A DNA stretch of 64,000 bases from an uncultured Mollicutes bacterium (GCA_900539265.1 UQBM01000004.1:1-64000), one strand, 5' to 3'. Shown: positions 26,367 through 36,150, counted from the stretch's first letter. Notes: generated by a model from the letters alone, not told the origin. Made by a program: numbers and translations.

Positions 26367-26419
26367 TTTGTAAATCAAATGAATAATTTCAAAAATAAAA
26401 TGTTTTCATAATGTATATT

Positions 26420-26448
26420 TTGACAAAAAATAAATTAATATGTATAAT
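26420..26448 (+). promoter_or_regulatory. Promoter of the lipoprotein gene
   Basis: TTGACA at 26420-26425, a 17-base spacer and TATAAT at 26443-26448: a consensus vegetative promoter. Confidence 0.85.
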
Positions 26449-26503
26449 ATTTACGAGATTTGTTCTCCCCCCATAAATTTGAAGAAAAGGAAAAGGAAAA
26501 AAA

Positions 26504-29314
26504 ATGAAAAAATTATTTGTCTTTTTAACTTTAGCTTTAGTATCATTTTTTATCACAGGTTGTATTGATGAAAATACGGATCCTAAAGCATCTGTTGAAA
26601 ATGCTATTAGTCAATGTTTTAAAAATGTTGATTTGAATCATGTTGAATCAAATCTAGTTTTTGAAACTACAATTGGTGAAGTAACTTTAAGTTATGAGTC
26701 TTCTAATAAAGATGTTGTTTCTAATGAGGGAATTGTTAGAAGGCAACAAGTTGATGTAACTCTTCAAATTACAGTTACTTTTAGCGTTGGTTCATATAAA
26801 AAAGCAAAAGTATATGACGTTACAGTATTAAAGCAAGAACTTCAAACAATAAGTCAAATAAAAAAACTTCCAACCGAAGGATTTGTAATTACAACAGGAA
26901 TTGTGGCATTTATTGTTTATGGAACGGAAAAGAATGTTCCCGTTGGTTTCTATTTATTTGATGAGACAGATGCAATTTATGTTCATAGTTCAGAATATGC
27001 TGAAACCCTAAAAGTTGGCAATAAAGTAGAAGTAAGTGGCGAATATACAAAATATATTGATCAAAATTCTCTTACATCTGCTGAAATGGCGGGATATACA
27101 GGAGCAAAACAAATTGTCCCAACGAGTGTAAAAACGGATGGTGAAATTTATGAAGTTCCTACCTCATTTATAGAGGATCATTCCATTGCTAATTTATGTA
27201 GTATTCCTGTATCAGAAAATATTACATCAAATGTTTATAAAGTGGTGGCAAAGGTTCGTAAATCAGTTGGCAATGGTTTTGTTAATTATTATTTTGATGA
27301 TTTAAATGGTGTGAATAGTTATTATGCCTATACGACAGCAAACGGAAAAGATTTAGCATGGCTTGAAGAGTATGATGGTAGTATTAGAGAATGTTATATT
27401 GCAATTCATAATTGTAAGCTTTCCGCAAGCGGTAATTTTTGGCGAATTGTTCCAATTCAAATTTTAGATGAAGTTGAAGTAACAGATGAAGAATATATGG
27501 AATATAGTCTAGATCGTCTAGCTAACCAATTCATTGATCATTATGATAGTCCTTGTAGTTTTGATTTGGTAAATACTGATGAAAAATTAGCAGGTTCATC
27601 AGTTTGTTATTCCTCTAATTTTGAAGGTGTAACTTTTACTAATAATGGTTATACAATTCATCTTGAATTTGGTGAAGAAAAAGTGACTATGGCAGTTACC
27701 ATTTCGCTTACTTATAATGGGAAAACTTTAACTAGAGTTGTTGAGTTTGAGGCAGCAATGATAAAGCCAACTATTGAGACAATTACAATTGAAGAAGCAA
27801 GAAAAGTTGCAAAAGGTGAAAAGGTAACAATTGAGGGTTATATTGTTGGTTTCTTATATTTAGTAGGTACTTCTAAACCTGCAGGTTTTGAATTAATTGA
27901 TGATACTAGTTCAATTGCAGTATTTGTATCAACTGCTGTTGACACGAACACTGATATTACTAAATTAAGTATTGGTGAGTTTGTTTATGTTGAAGGATAT
28001 GGTGATTTATATCAACCACGAGAAGATCATAATCATACTGGTTCTATTAGATTAAATAATGCAGAAGTACTATATCATGATTGGCAAGAACATGAACTTC
28101 CAACTCACGCAATAGAAGAAGTGGTTTTTAAAGATTTGGTAAATAATCCATCTGATAACAATATTACTAATATGGTTTTTAAAACACAAATCTATGTTGA
28201 AAGAAGTTCGGGAAGTTATGTAAATTATTACATTCATGATATTCATGATCCATCATTAAGTACAATTGTATATTCACAAAATTCTGGTAAAAATGGTCCT
28301 GCTGAATATGAATGGTTAAAACCATATGCTGGAAAATGTGTTGAAGCGTATGTCACTCTTCGTATTGGTGCTGTTTCTAGTGGTAAATTTATTTGGAAAG
28401 CTGGAGTGTTACAAGTTTTAGGTGAAGTTGAAACCCCTGAGGCTTTAGTAGGATATTTTGAAAAAACAAAAATTGAGGGATTATTTGATAATGAATATGC
28501 TGATAGTGCAGTAATTGAATATGAAGTATTAGAAGGCAGTAATATTGTTCTTTCCCATTCTTCTAGTGATGCGGTAACTGCAGTACAAGAAGGAAATTTA
28601 TTTCAGATTCATATTGCAACTCCAACTCAAACAGAAGATGTTTCAATCAGTCTAGTCTTAACGTATGGCAGTACTGAGACAACGATTGATATTTTCTTTA
28701 AAATTGTTAAAGCTGAAATATTAACAATTGAACAATTTAGAGAAAAAGCTACAAAAAATGGAGAAACTGTTATTGTAGAAGGAATCGTATCCTCAATTGT
28801 TAAATCAAGTGGTGCTACGAAATGGAACTTCTATATAACTGATGAAACGGGTACAATTTATTGTAAAACCCAAGCAGCAGTTGAAGTTGGCGATAAAGTT
28901 TTGATTAAAGGTAATATGGATTTATATTATGGATTACCTCAGTTTGCTGATGGCTCAACAATTACTATATTATCTCAAGGCAATGCAGTACCAACATCTT
29001 CTTTCTTAAAAGACAAAACGTTAGAAGATGTAGCAGTTGATAGTAAAGCAGGTGAAAATGCTTTACTTGGTGGAATTGTTTATATGGATGTTGAGGCAAC
29101 TGTTCATGTTAGTGCCTCAGGTGAAAGAGCATATTTATCTTTAGGTTCGGTAGAAATTGATTTATATAATTATACTAATGCAAAATATTATGCCGAAAAC
29201 TATCAAGAGTTAGAGGCTTTAAATGGAAAAACAATTGTGGTTACTCTAGTTTCTTTTAACTGGTATAAGACGCAATATACATATGTTATTGCTAATTATA
29301 TAGTAGTTGAATAA
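26504..29314 (+). CDS. Large surface lipoprotein with repeated OB-fold-like and Ig-like domains
   Basis: A 936-residue protein. A type II signal peptide (MKKLFVFLTLALVSFFITGC) with lipobox ITGC places lipidated Cys at residue 20, so it is anchored outside the membrane. At least three related segments follow the pattern TI-x-(Q/E)-(I/A/F)-(K/R) ... V-x-T/V-x-G-I/Y-V ... F-x-L-x-D-(E/D)-T (starting near residues 112, 430 and 745), like YhcR/NucA-associated OB-fold domains. They alternate with atrophied-Ig-like beta domains (SYESSNKDVVSNEGIVRRQ, VLSHSSSDAVTA). No enzyme motif is seen. It probably binds nucleic acid or polysaccharide at the surface, but that is inference. Single gene with its own promoter and terminator. 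Confidence 0.75.
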   Translation: MKKLFVFLTLALVSFFITGCIDENTDPKASVENAISQCFKNVDLNHVESNLVFETTIGEVTLSYESSNKDVVSNEGIVRRQQVDVTLQITVTFSVGSYKKAKVYDVTVLKQELQTISQIKKLPTEGFVITTGIVAFIVYGTEKNVPVGFYLFDETDAIYVHSSEYAETLKVGNKVEVSGEYTKYIDQNSLTSAEMAGYTGAKQIVPTSVKTDGEIYEVPTSFIEDHSIANLCSIPVSENITSNVYKVVAKVRKSVGNGFVNYYFDDLNGVNSYYAYTTANGKDLAWLEEYDGSIRECYIAIHNCKLSASGNFWRIVPIQILDEVEVTDEEYMEYSLDRLANQFIDHYDSPCSFDLVNTDEKLAGSSVCYSSNFEGVTFTNNGYTIHLEFGEEKVTMAVTISLTYNGKTLTRVVEFEAAMIKPTIETITIEEARKVAKGEKVTIEGYIVGFLYLVGTSKPAGFELIDDTSSIAVFVSTAVDTNTDITKLSIGEFVYVEGYGDLYQPREDHNHTGSIRLNNAEVLYHDWQEHELPTHAIEEVVFKDLVNNPSDNNITNMVFKTQIYVERSSGSYVNYYIHDIHDPSLSTIVYSQNSGKNGPAEYEWLKPYAGKCVEAYVTLRIGAVSSGKFIWKAGVLQVLGEVETPEALVGYFEKTKIEGLFDNEYADSAVIEYEVLEGSNIVLSHSSSDAVTAVQEGNLFQIHIATPTQTEDVSISLVLTYGSTETTIDIFFKIVKAEILTIEQFREKATKNGETVIVEGIVSSIVKSSGATKWNFYITDETGTIYCKTQAAVEVGDKVLIKGNMDLYYGLPQFADGSTITILSQGNAVPTSSFLKDKTLEDVAVDSKAGENALLGGIVYMDVEATVHVSASGERAYLSLGSVEIDLYNYTNAKYYAENYQELEALNGKTIVVTLVSFNWYKTQYTYVIANYIVVE

Positions 29315-29329
29315 TAAAAATTAAAAATG

Positions 29330-29401
29330 AAGTGGATAAATTTTGAAAAGATATAGAAATGGTCTATTTGTAAAGTATCTTATCAAAGTATCCACTTTTT
29401 T
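29330..29401 (+). terminator. Compound hairpin terminator after the lipoprotein gene
   Basis: AAGTGGATA (29330-29338) pairs with TATCCACTT (29389-29397), followed by T residues. The loop itself holds a smaller hairpin (AAGATA with TATCTT). Confidence 0.65.
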
Positions 29402-29442
29402 ATTTATAAATAAAAAATATTATAAAATATGAATTAAACCTA

Positions 29443-29470
29443 TTGACAAATAACCAAAAAGTGGTATAAT
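29443..29470 (+). promoter_or_regulatory. Promoter of htpG
   Basis: TTGACA at 29443-29448, a 16-base spacer and TATAAT at 29465-29470. The start of transcription falls inside the CIRCE element that follows. Confidence 0.85.
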
Positions 29471-29474
29471 AGTA

Positions 29475-29501
29475 TTAGCACTCATATATAAAGAGTGCTA
29501 A
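29475..29501 (+). promoter_or_regulatory. CIRCE operator (HrcA binding site)
   Basis: TTAGCACTC, nine bases, GAGTGCTAA: a perfect consensus CIRCE inverted repeat, placed directly after the -10 box and before the ribosome binding site. HrcA bound here would block htpG at normal temperature and release it on heat shock. Confidence 0.97.
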
Positions 29502-29514
29502 AGGAGTGAAAAAT

Positions 29515-31458
29515 ATGAGCGAAATTAAAGAATTTAAAACAGAATCCAAACGATTATTAGATTTAATGATCAATTCTATTTATACAAATCAAGAAATTTT
29601 CTTAAGGGAGTTATTATCAAATGCATCAGATGCAATTGATAAATACCATTATTTATCATTATCAGATGATAAATTGGCAAAAAGGAATGATTATGAAATT
29701 CATCTTGAGTTAAATAAAGAAGCACGAACATTAACAATATCGGATAATGGTATTGGTATGACATATGATGAAATAAATGATAATTTAGGAACAATCGCAA
29801 AATCAGGGACTCTTGCCTTTGTTAAAAATTTAGAAAATTCTAAGGAAGAAGGAAAGGATGCCCTAGAAACAATTGGGCAATTTGGGGTTGGATTTTATTC
29901 AGCTTTTATGGTTAGTAAAAAGGTGGTTGTTGATACGAAATCACCATATAGTGATAAGGGATATGTATTTACTTCAACGGGTGAGGATACATATGAGATT
30001 GCTACATCTGATAAAGTAACCGATGGTACTACAATTACCTTATATTTAAAAGATAATATTAAGGGTGAAGATGATAAGGTAGAGGTTGATTTTGATCAAT
30101 ATTTAGATGAATATACAATTCAATATTTAGTTAAAAAATATTCTGACTATATTAGATATCCAATTACAATGTATATGACAAAAGAAGAACCCAAACTTGA
30201 TGACAATGGCAAAGAAGTTGAGGGTGAATATGATGAGATTAGAACACTTACAACTCTAAATTCGATGATTCCGCTTTGGAAGAAAAATAAAAATGATGTG
30301 ACAGATGAGGCTTTAGATGATTTTTATATGCAAAAATTTTATGATTTTGAAAAGCCAATGCTTCATCTTATGTTTAATGTTGAAGGTAGTGTCAATTATA
30401 ATACACTTTTGTTTATCCCTAATTTACCACCTAGAAATTTACATTCTGTTGATTATGAAAAGGGCTTGCAACTTTACTCTAAAGGGGTTTTCATTATGGA
30501 TAAATGTAAAGAATTAATACCTGATTATTTGAGGTTTGTCAAGGGGGTTGTTGATTCTAGTGATTTATCGCTTAATATTAGTAGAGAAATGTTGCAACAA
30601 AATAAGGTTTTAAATTTGATGCAAAAGAATATTGAAAAGAAGATTATCAATCGACTTGCCTTACTTCAAAAAGAAGATTTTGATAAATATCTTACATTCT
30701 TTAAAAATTATGGAATCAATTTAAAATTTGGTGCTTATGAAAATTATGGAGCTAAAAAAGAATTGTTACAAGATTTATTGATTTATAGTAGTGTGAATTC
30801 TGATAAAATGATCACTTTTAAAGAATATGTAGAACAAATGAAAGAGAATCAAAAGGATATCTATTATGCCTCAGGAAAATCAAAAGAAGAAATTTTATCA
30901 ATGCCTCAAATGGATATTGTTAAAAAATATGGCTATGATGTTTTGATTTTAACTGATGATGTGGATGAATTTCTATTAAAAATTTTAAATAAATATAATG
31001 ATCACGAATTTAAATCAATTAATCAATCGGCTTTAGATGATCTTACAACTGAGGAAGAAAAAGAAAAATTAGAAGAGCAACAAAAAGACCATCAAGATTT
31101 ATTAAAAGCGTTAAAAGAAGCCTTAAAGGATGAGGTAAAAGATGTTATTTTATCGAAAAGACTTGTTGATTCACCAGTTTGTTTGGTAAGTGGTGATGGG
31201 GTTTCCTTTGAAATGGAAAAAGTAATTGAAGCAATGCCTACAAATGATAAGATCAAAGCGGAAAGAATTTTAGAAATCAATCCTAATCATGAATTATTTC
31301 ATGCTTTAAATCAATTATATGAGCAAAATCCTGATGATATTAAAGATTATGCTACTTTGTTATACAATCAGGCACTTTTAATGGAAGGTTTTAAACTGAA
31401 CAATAGTGTTGCATTTTCTAATTTAATGTGTAAATTAATGATCAAGAGTATCAAATAA
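29515..31458 (+). CDS. htpG: Hsp90-family chaperone HtpG
   Basis: A 647-residue chaperone. The N-terminal GHKL ATPase domain shows ELLSNASDAIDK (N-box), SDNGIGM and GQFGVGFYSAF near residues 30-130. The middle domain has the catalytic-Arg region (SREMLQQNK). The C-terminal dimer domain ends without MEEVD, as in bacteria. It refolds or holds client proteins in the cytosol. ATG 29515 was preferred to GTG 29506 because AAGGAG (29501-29506) would otherwise touch the start. It is a single gene under a CIRCE element, so it belongs to the HrcA regulon here, unlike B. subtilis htpG, which is HrcA-independent. Confidence 0.97.
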   Translation: MSEIKEFKTESKRLLDLMINSIYTNQEIFLRELLSNASDAIDKYHYLSLSDDKLAKRNDYEIHLELNKEARTLTISDNGIGMTYDEINDNLGTIAKSGTLAFVKNLENSKEEGKDALETIGQFGVGFYSAFMVSKKVVVDTKSPYSDKGYVFTSTGEDTYEIATSDKVTDGTTITLYLKDNIKGEDDKVEVDFDQYLDEYTIQYLVKKYSDYIRYPITMYMTKEEPKLDDNGKEVEGEYDEIRTLTTLNSMIPLWKKNKNDVTDEALDDFYMQKFYDFEKPMLHLMFNVEGSVNYNTLLFIPNLPPRNLHSVDYEKGLQLYSKGVFIMDKCKELIPDYLRFVKGVVDSSDLSLNISREMLQQNKVLNLMQKNIEKKIINRLALLQKEDFDKYLTFFKNYGINLKFGAYENYGAKKELLQDLLIYSSVNSDKMITFKEYVEQMKENQKDIYYASGKSKEEILSMPQMDIVKKYGYDVLILTDDVDEFLLKILNKYNDHEFKSINQSALDDLTTEEEKEKLEEQQKDHQDLLKALKEALKDEVKDVILSKRLVDSPVCLVSGDGVSFEMEKVIEAMPTNDKIKAERILEINPNHELFHALNQLYEQNPDDIKDYATLLYNQALLMEGFKLNNSVAFSNLMCKLMIKSIK

Positions 31459-31527
31459 AAATAATTTAAAAATTTATGTATAAAAAGGTAAATTCTTCTA
31501 AAAATAATTATAAAGGAGGATTTATTT

Positions 31528-31722
31528 ATGACTGGAAAAGAATTATTATATGTTGAAGATGCTCTTGGGCATATTAAACATATGAAAACGATTTGTGAAA
31601 CTTATTCAAGAAATTTACAAGATCCTAATTTAAAGGCTTTTGTAGAAACTCTTAGACAAAGAAATCAGGAGTTAGAAACAAAATTTTTAAATGTTTTAGG
31701 AGGTGCTACAAATGGACGATAG
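31528..31722 (+). CDS. Small CotF-family (spore coat) protein
   Basis: A 64-residue mostly helical protein (MTGKELLYVEDALGHIKHMKTICETYSRNLQDPNLKAFV ...). The pattern matches the small helical hairpin part of CotF/YhcQ-type spore coat proteins, which bear ferritin-like helices. AAAGGAGGA precedes the ATG. Its end overlaps the next gene by 11 bases, so the two are translationally coupled and probably form a hetero-complex. Function is inferred from the family; spore association is not proven in this organism. Confidence 0.7.
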   Translation: MTGKELLYVEDALGHIKHMKTICETYSRNLQDPNLKAFVETLRQRNQELETKFLNVLGGATNGR

Positions 31723-31960
31723 AGCGTTAATGGAAGATTTACTATTAGTTACCAAAGGCGTTTGTGATTTGTATATGCATGGAACAATTGAATCATCAAC
31801 TCCTCATATTTTAACAACCTTTAGCGATAGTTTAAATGATTCACTTGCGATGCAATCAGAAATTTACAAAACGATGGAACAAAAGGGTTGGTATCAAACA
31901 GATCCTGCTGATATCACAAAAATTAAAAAAGCTTACAATAAATTTACAACTCAAGCGTAG
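31712..31960 (+). CDS. CotF-family (spore coat) protein
   Basis: An 82-residue protein (MDDRALMEDLLLVTKGVCDLYMHGTIES ... MEQKGWYQ). The KGVCDLYMHGTIES and MEQKGWY blocks are typical of CotF-like proteins. ATG 31712 was chosen because AGGAGG at 31698-31703, inside the upstream gene, is correctly spaced for it. It forms a two-gene operon with the preceding small homologue and is closed by a terminator. Confidence 0.8.
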   Translation: MDDRALMEDLLLVTKGVCDLYMHGTIESSTPHILTTFSDSLNDSLAMQSEIYKTMEQKGWYQTDPADITKIKKAYNKFTTQA

Positions 31961-31973
31961 TCAAAGAAGAATT

Positions 31974-31999
31974 CTCAACTAAAGTTGAGAGTTTTTCTT
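31974..31999 (+). terminator. Terminator after the cotF-like pair
   Basis: CTCAACT pairs with AGTTGAG, with the dinucleotide AA as the loop core, followed by a T-rich tail. Confidence 0.8.
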
Positions 32000-32123
32000 T
32001 TGTCTTTAACAAAATGTTCGTTGTAAAATTTGTTTTTAAAAATTATTGTTGTATATTAGTAAATAAAATTTATAATAAATGTTAGAATAGTAATAGTGAA
32101 AATTCAATTTATAAGGAGGAACT

Positions 32124-33791
32124 ATGTTAACTGATATTGAAATTGCGCAATCAATTCAACCTAAGAATATCAAAGAAATTGCTAGAAATGCAGGAATTGA
32201 TGAAAAGTATTTAGAACAATATGGCAATTATAAGGCTAAGGTTGATCTTTCTATTATGAAAGATTTAAAAAAGGATCATTCTAAATTGATTCTTGTTACC
32301 GCAATCACACCAACTCCTGCTGGTGAAGGAAAGACTACTACGACAATTGGACTTGCTGATGGTCTAAAACAAATAGGTAAAAATGTAATGGTGGCATTAA
32401 GAGAACCATCGCTTGGACCAGTTTTTGGAATTAAAGGTGGAGCAGCAGGTGGTGGATATGCGCAAGTTGTGCCAATGGAAGATATTAATCTGCATTTTAC
32501 TGGTGATTTTCATGCAATAGGTGCGGCTAATAACTTACTTGCTGCAATGCTTGATAATCATATTTATCAAGGTAATGAATTAGGAATTGATTTAAATAAA
32601 ATTACGTGGCACAGATGTGTTGATATGAATGATCGTCAACTGCGTTTTATTACCGATGGACAAGGTGGTAAATTTAATGGGGTTGAAAGACAAGATAGTT
32701 ATGATATAACTGTTGCTTCTGAAATTATGGCCGTTTTATGTTTAGCAAGTTCTATTAGTGATTTGAAAAAACGTCTTGGTCAGATAATTGTTGGATATAC
32801 TAGCGATGATAAGCCTATTACTGCTCACGATTTAAAAGCAGAAGGGGCTATGGCTGCACTTTTAAAAGATGCTTTAAAGCCAAATTTAGTTCAGACTTTA
32901 GAACATACACCAGCACTTGTGCATGGTGGACCATTTGCTAATATTGCTCATGGTTGTAATTCGGTAGTAGCAACGAAACTTGCTTTAAAATTAGGTGATT
33001 ATGTTGTTACAGAGGCTGGTTTTGGTGCTGATCTTGGAGCTGAGAAATTTTTAGATATTAAGTGTCGAGTAGCGGGATTAAAGCCAGATGCAGTGGTAAT
33101 TGTTGCGACAATTAGAGCTTTAAAGATGCATGGTGGTATGCCTAAGGAACTTTTAGCAAATGAGGATTTAACTGCTTTAGAAAAAGGTCTCCCTAATCTT
33201 TTAAGACATGTTTCCAATATTACAAATGTTTATAAATTACCATCAGTAGTTGCCATTAACCGCTTTCCTACCGACACTGATCAAGAAATTGCCTTAATTA
33301 TACAAAAATGTCAAGAACTTGGTGTTCATGTGGTTTTATCGACTGTTTGGGAAAATGGTGGACAAGGTGGTATTGAATTAGCAAAAGAGGTTGTCAAACT
33401 TTGTGAAGAAAAAAATGATTTTACCTTTAGTTATGAAACAAATCTATCTATTGAAGAAAAAATTGAGGCTGTTGTGACTAAAATATATGGTGGCAGCAAA
33501 ATTAAAATCTTAAATAGTGCTAAAGAACAAATTAAAAGACTTGAAGAATTAGGGTTTGGTAACTTACCTATTTGTATAGCTAAAACTCAATATAGTTTTT
33601 CCGATGATGCAACGAAACTTGGTGCCCCTTGTGATTTTATCGTTACGGTAAGAAATGTTAAGATTAGTGCAGGAGCAGGATTTATCGTAGTTTTGACGGG
33701 TAAAATCATGACAATGCCAGGTCTTCCAAAGGTTCCTGCTGCTGAGGGAATTGATGTTGATGATGATGGGAAAATTTATGGTTTATTTTAA
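32124..33791 (+). CDS. fhs: Formate--tetrahydrofolate ligase
   Basis: A 555-residue enzyme making 10-formyl-THF from formate, THF and ATP in the cytosol. The P-loop [14 protein letters not shown] is near residues 65-78. [35 protein letters not shown] and [12 protein letters not shown] are family signatures. Length is normal. AAGGAGG precedes the ATG. 10-Formyl-THF feeds purine synthesis and formyl-Met-tRNA, in keeping with the nucleotide genes downstream. Monocistronic: the next unit has its own promoter. Confidence 0.97.
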   Translation: MLTDIEIAQSIQPKNIKEIARNAGIDEKYLEQYGNYKAKVDLSIMKDLKKDHSKLILVTAITPTPAGEGKTTTTIGLADGLKQIGKNVMVALREPSLGPVFGIKGGAAGGGYAQVVPMEDINLHFTGDFHAIGAANNLLAAMLDNHIYQGNELGIDLNKITWHRCVDMNDRQLRFITDGQGGKFNGVERQDSYDITVASEIMAVLCLASSISDLKKRLGQIIVGYTSDDKPITAHDLKAEGAMAALLKDALKPNLVQTLEHTPALVHGGPFANIAHGCNSVVATKLALKLGDYVVTEAGFGADLGAEKFLDIKCRVAGLKPDAVVIVATIRALKMHGGMPKELLANEDLTALEKGLPNLLRHVSNITNVYKLPSVVAINRFPTDTDQEIALIIQKCQELGVHVVLSTVWENGGQGGIELAKEVVKLCEEKNDFTFSYETNLSIEEKIEAVVTKIYGGSKIKILNSAKEQIKRLEELGFGNLPICIAKTQYSFSDDATKLGAPCDFIVTVRNVKISAGAGFIVVLTGKIMTMPGLPKVPAAEGIDVDDDGKIYGLF

Positions 33792-33833
33792 ATAAAAAAT
33801 ATTTGCAAATTATGTGCTAAATAGAAATAATTT

Positions 33834-33842
33834 TGGTATAAT
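33834..33842 (+). promoter_or_regulatory. Extended -10 promoter of the pyr operon
   Basis: TGGTATAAT: a TATAAT box (33837-33842) with an upstream TGn. The -35 region at proper spacing (33814-33819) is poor. Transcription would start near 33849. Confidence 0.65.
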
Positions 33843-33877
33843 ATCCAAAAGTATAAAATAATTGAAGAGGTAGTGCT

Positions 33878-33976
33878 ATGAATAAAAAGGGAACAACTAA
33901 ATTTTCATTCAATAATGGATATGAAAAGTTAGCCTTCTTTTTCTCATTTTTTAGCATTAAGATGATTGTAAAATAA
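33878..33976 (+). CDS. pyr operon leader peptide
   Basis: A 32-residue ORF with GAAGAGG upstream of its ATG, between the pyr promoter and pyrB. It encodes MNKKGTTKFSFNNGYEKLAF followed by FFSFFSIKMIVK. A pyrimidine-rich, T-run tract (33934-33952) encodes the Phe cluster. The stop codon (33974-33976) overlaps the first bases of the terminator stem. A ribosome close behind the polymerase would cover the hairpin and allow readthrough. This is the layout of the E. coli pyrL leader, where low UTP stalls the polymerase in the U-rich tract and lets the ribosome catch up. The peptide itself need have no function. Confidence 0.7.
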   Translation: MNKKGTTKFSFNNGYEKLAFFFSFFSIKMIVK

Positions 33977-34000
33977 CTTGATTTTTTCAAGTTATTTTTT
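33975..34000 (+). terminator. Attenuator hairpin before pyrB
   Basis: AACTTGA (33975-33981) pairs with TCAAGTT (33987-33993) around five T residues, followed by ATTTTTTATTTT. No PyrR-binding loop or competing antiterminator is evident. The leader ORF ends on the left stem arm. Confidence 0.85.
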
Positions 34001-34022
34001 ATTTTAATTAGGAGGTAATAAA

Positions 34023-34898
34023 GTGAAAAATTTATTTAGTTTACGTGAATTATCAAACGAAGAAATTAAACGTATTTTAGATGATGCAATGGCTTTTGAA
34101 AATGGTCTACAATATGATTTATCCAATAAAATGATTGCTAATCTTTTTTTTGAACCATCAACAAGAACTCAATATTCCTTTCAAGTTGCACAGGCTAAAT
34201 TAAAGATGAAAAGCATAAATTTTAATCCAGTTGGTTCTTCTTTAACGAAAGGAGAAAGTTTTTATGATACAGTTAAAACTTTTGCTTCCTTTGGAATTGA
34301 TGCCCTTGTTATTCGCCATGTTCAAAATCGCTATTATGATGAACTTAAAAATCTTAATATTCCGATTATTAATGCTGGGGATGGAACAGGTGATCATCCA
34401 ACTCAAACTCTTTTAGATTTATATACGATTTATAAAGAATTTAAACATTTTACAAATCTTAATATTTTAATTGTAGGAGATATTTTACATTCCAGAGTTG
34501 CTCATGGAGGACTTGACATTATGAGACGCCTTGGAATGAATTGTTATATTGCGAGTCCTAATGAATATAAAGATGAAACATTAGGTTATCAATATGTTAA
34601 TCTTAATGATAGCATTAAAGATATGGATGTTATTATGCTTTTAAGGGTCCAAAATGAAAGGCATCATGAAAAAAGCAAGATTACAAATGAGGAATATAAT
34701 AGACTATATGGTCTAAATATAGAAAAGGTAGCTCTTATGAAAAAACAGGCAATTATTATGCATCCAGCTCCTTTTAATAGGGGTGTAGAAATTACTGATG
34801 AGGTTGTCGAATGTGAAAAATCAAGAATTTTTGCGCAAATGACTAATGGTGTTTTTGTTAGACAAAGTATTTTGAAAAGGACTTTTACCGATGAATAA
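34023..34898 (+). CDS. pyrB: Aspartate carbamoyltransferase catalytic subunit
   Basis: A 291-residue cytosolic enzyme joining carbamoyl phosphate and aspartate, the committed step to UMP. The carbamoyl-phosphate site FEPSTRTQYSF is near residues 43-53. HPTQTLLDLYTI and LLRVQNERH are also present. It starts with GTG behind AGGAGGT. First structural gene after the attenuator; it overlaps pyrC by 8 bases. No pyrI gene follows, as in Bacillus. Confidence 0.97.
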   Translation: MKNLFSLRELSNEEIKRILDDAMAFENGLQYDLSNKMIANLFFEPSTRTQYSFQVAQAKLKMKSINFNPVGSSLTKGESFYDTVKTFASFGIDALVIRHVQNRYYDELKNLNIPIINAGDGTGDHPTQTLLDLYTIYKEFKHFTNLNILIVGDILHSRVAHGGLDIMRRLGMNCYIASPNEYKDETLGYQYVNLNDSIKDMDVIMLLRVQNERHHEKSKITNEEYNRLYGLNIEKVALMKKQAIIMHPAPFNRGVEITDEVVECEKSRIFAQMTNGVFVRQSILKRTFTDE

Positions 34899-36150
34899 AA
34901 CAACGTTAAAAAATGGTTTAGTTTATTATCAATCATCGTTAGTAAAAGTAAATATTGTAATTGAAGGAAGTAAAATAATAAAGATTGGTTCAAATTTAGA
35001 AGAAGGAAAAATAATTGATTGTACAAATCAATTAATAGCTCCAGCTTTTATAGAAGCACATGCACATTTTAGAGAACCAGGTTTTGAATATAAAGAAACA
35101 ATTAAAACTGGTAGTATGGCCGCTGCTAAAGGTGGTTATACCAAAGTAATGATGATGCCTAATTTAAATCCTGCTCCTGATACTTTAAATAAAATTAAAA
35201 AAATGAAAGCAATTTGTCAAAAAGATAGTCTAATTGAATGTTATCCGCTTGCAACTATCACTAAAAAGCGTTTAGGTAAAGAGTTAGTCAATTTTGCTAC
35301 TTTAAAAGATGAAGTAATTGGTTTTAGTGATGATGGAAGTGGAATTCAAAATAGTAAAGTTATATATGATGGTCTTTCTAAGTTAAAAGATGCTAAAAGT
35401 GTAATGATATGTCATTGTGAAGATGTGAATTTAGTGGAAGGAGGCGTTATTAGGGAATCAGATTATGCGAAACTTCATCATTATCGTGGAATTAATCCTT
35501 TAAGTGAAACGCTTGAGGCTATTAGAAATATGGAAATCGCATATGTCTTAAATACTAGAATTCATCTATGCCATATTTCTAGTAGATACACAGTTTGGGC
35601 AATCAAACAATTTAAAAAGATGGGATGTAAAGTTAGTGCTGAGGTAACTCCTCACAATTTAATATTTACAATTAATGATATAGAAGATGATGGTCGATTT
35701 AAAATGAATCCTCCTCTTGGAGATGAAGAAGATCAAAAAGTTTTATTAGAAGGATTACTTGATGGGACAATTGATTTTATCGCTACTGATCATGCTCCTC
35801 ATAGTGTTTTAGAAAAAAGTGGTGGCCTTAATAATAGTTTATTTGGTATTGTTGGTTTAGAAACAGCTTTTTCATCAATGTATACATATTTTGTTAAAAC
35901 AAAGAAGATGCCACTAGAATTATTACTAGACTTAATGAGCAAGAAAATTAGTGATAGTTTTAATATCAATGATAATCAAATAAAAGTTGGCAATGATGCC
36001 TCAATTGTGATTATTGATTTAAAACAAAAATTTATAGTAGATTCAAATAAATTTCTTAGTAAAGGAAAATCATCCATTTTTGAGGGGAAAACATTATATG
36101 GAGTTATTGAAAAAACCATATCAAAAGGAGAAATAGTATATGAAAAATAA
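34891..36150 (+). CDS. pyrC: Dihydroorotase
   Basis: A 419-residue amidohydrolase closing carbamoyl aspartate to dihydroorotate. Metal ligands are seen in EAHAHFREPG (HxH) near residue 52, CHCEDVN, LCHISS and ATDHAPHS. It is class I, Bacillus-like, by length and order. The start overlaps the end of pyrB and its own end overlaps carA by 11 bases, indicating coupled translation. Confidence 0.96.
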   Translation: MNKTTLKNGLVYYQSSLVKVNIVIEGSKIIKIGSNLEEGKIIDCTNQLIAPAFIEAHAHFREPGFEYKETIKTGSMAAAKGGYTKVMMMPNLNPAPDTLNKIKKMKAICQKDSLIECYPLATITKKRLGKELVNFATLKDEVIGFSDDGSGIQNSKVIYDGLSKLKDAKSVMICHCEDVNLVEGGVIRESDYAKLHHYRGINPLSETLEAIRNMEIAYVLNTRIHLCHISSRYTVWAIKQFKKMGCKVSAEVTPHNLIFTINDIEDDGRFKMNPPLGDEEDQKVLLEGLLDGTIDFIATDHAPHSVLEKSGGLNNSLFGIVGLETAFSSMYTYFVKTKKMPLELLLDLMSKKISDSFNINDNQIKVGNDASIVIIDLKQKFIVDSNKFLSKGKSSIFEGKTLYGVIEKTISKGEIVYEK

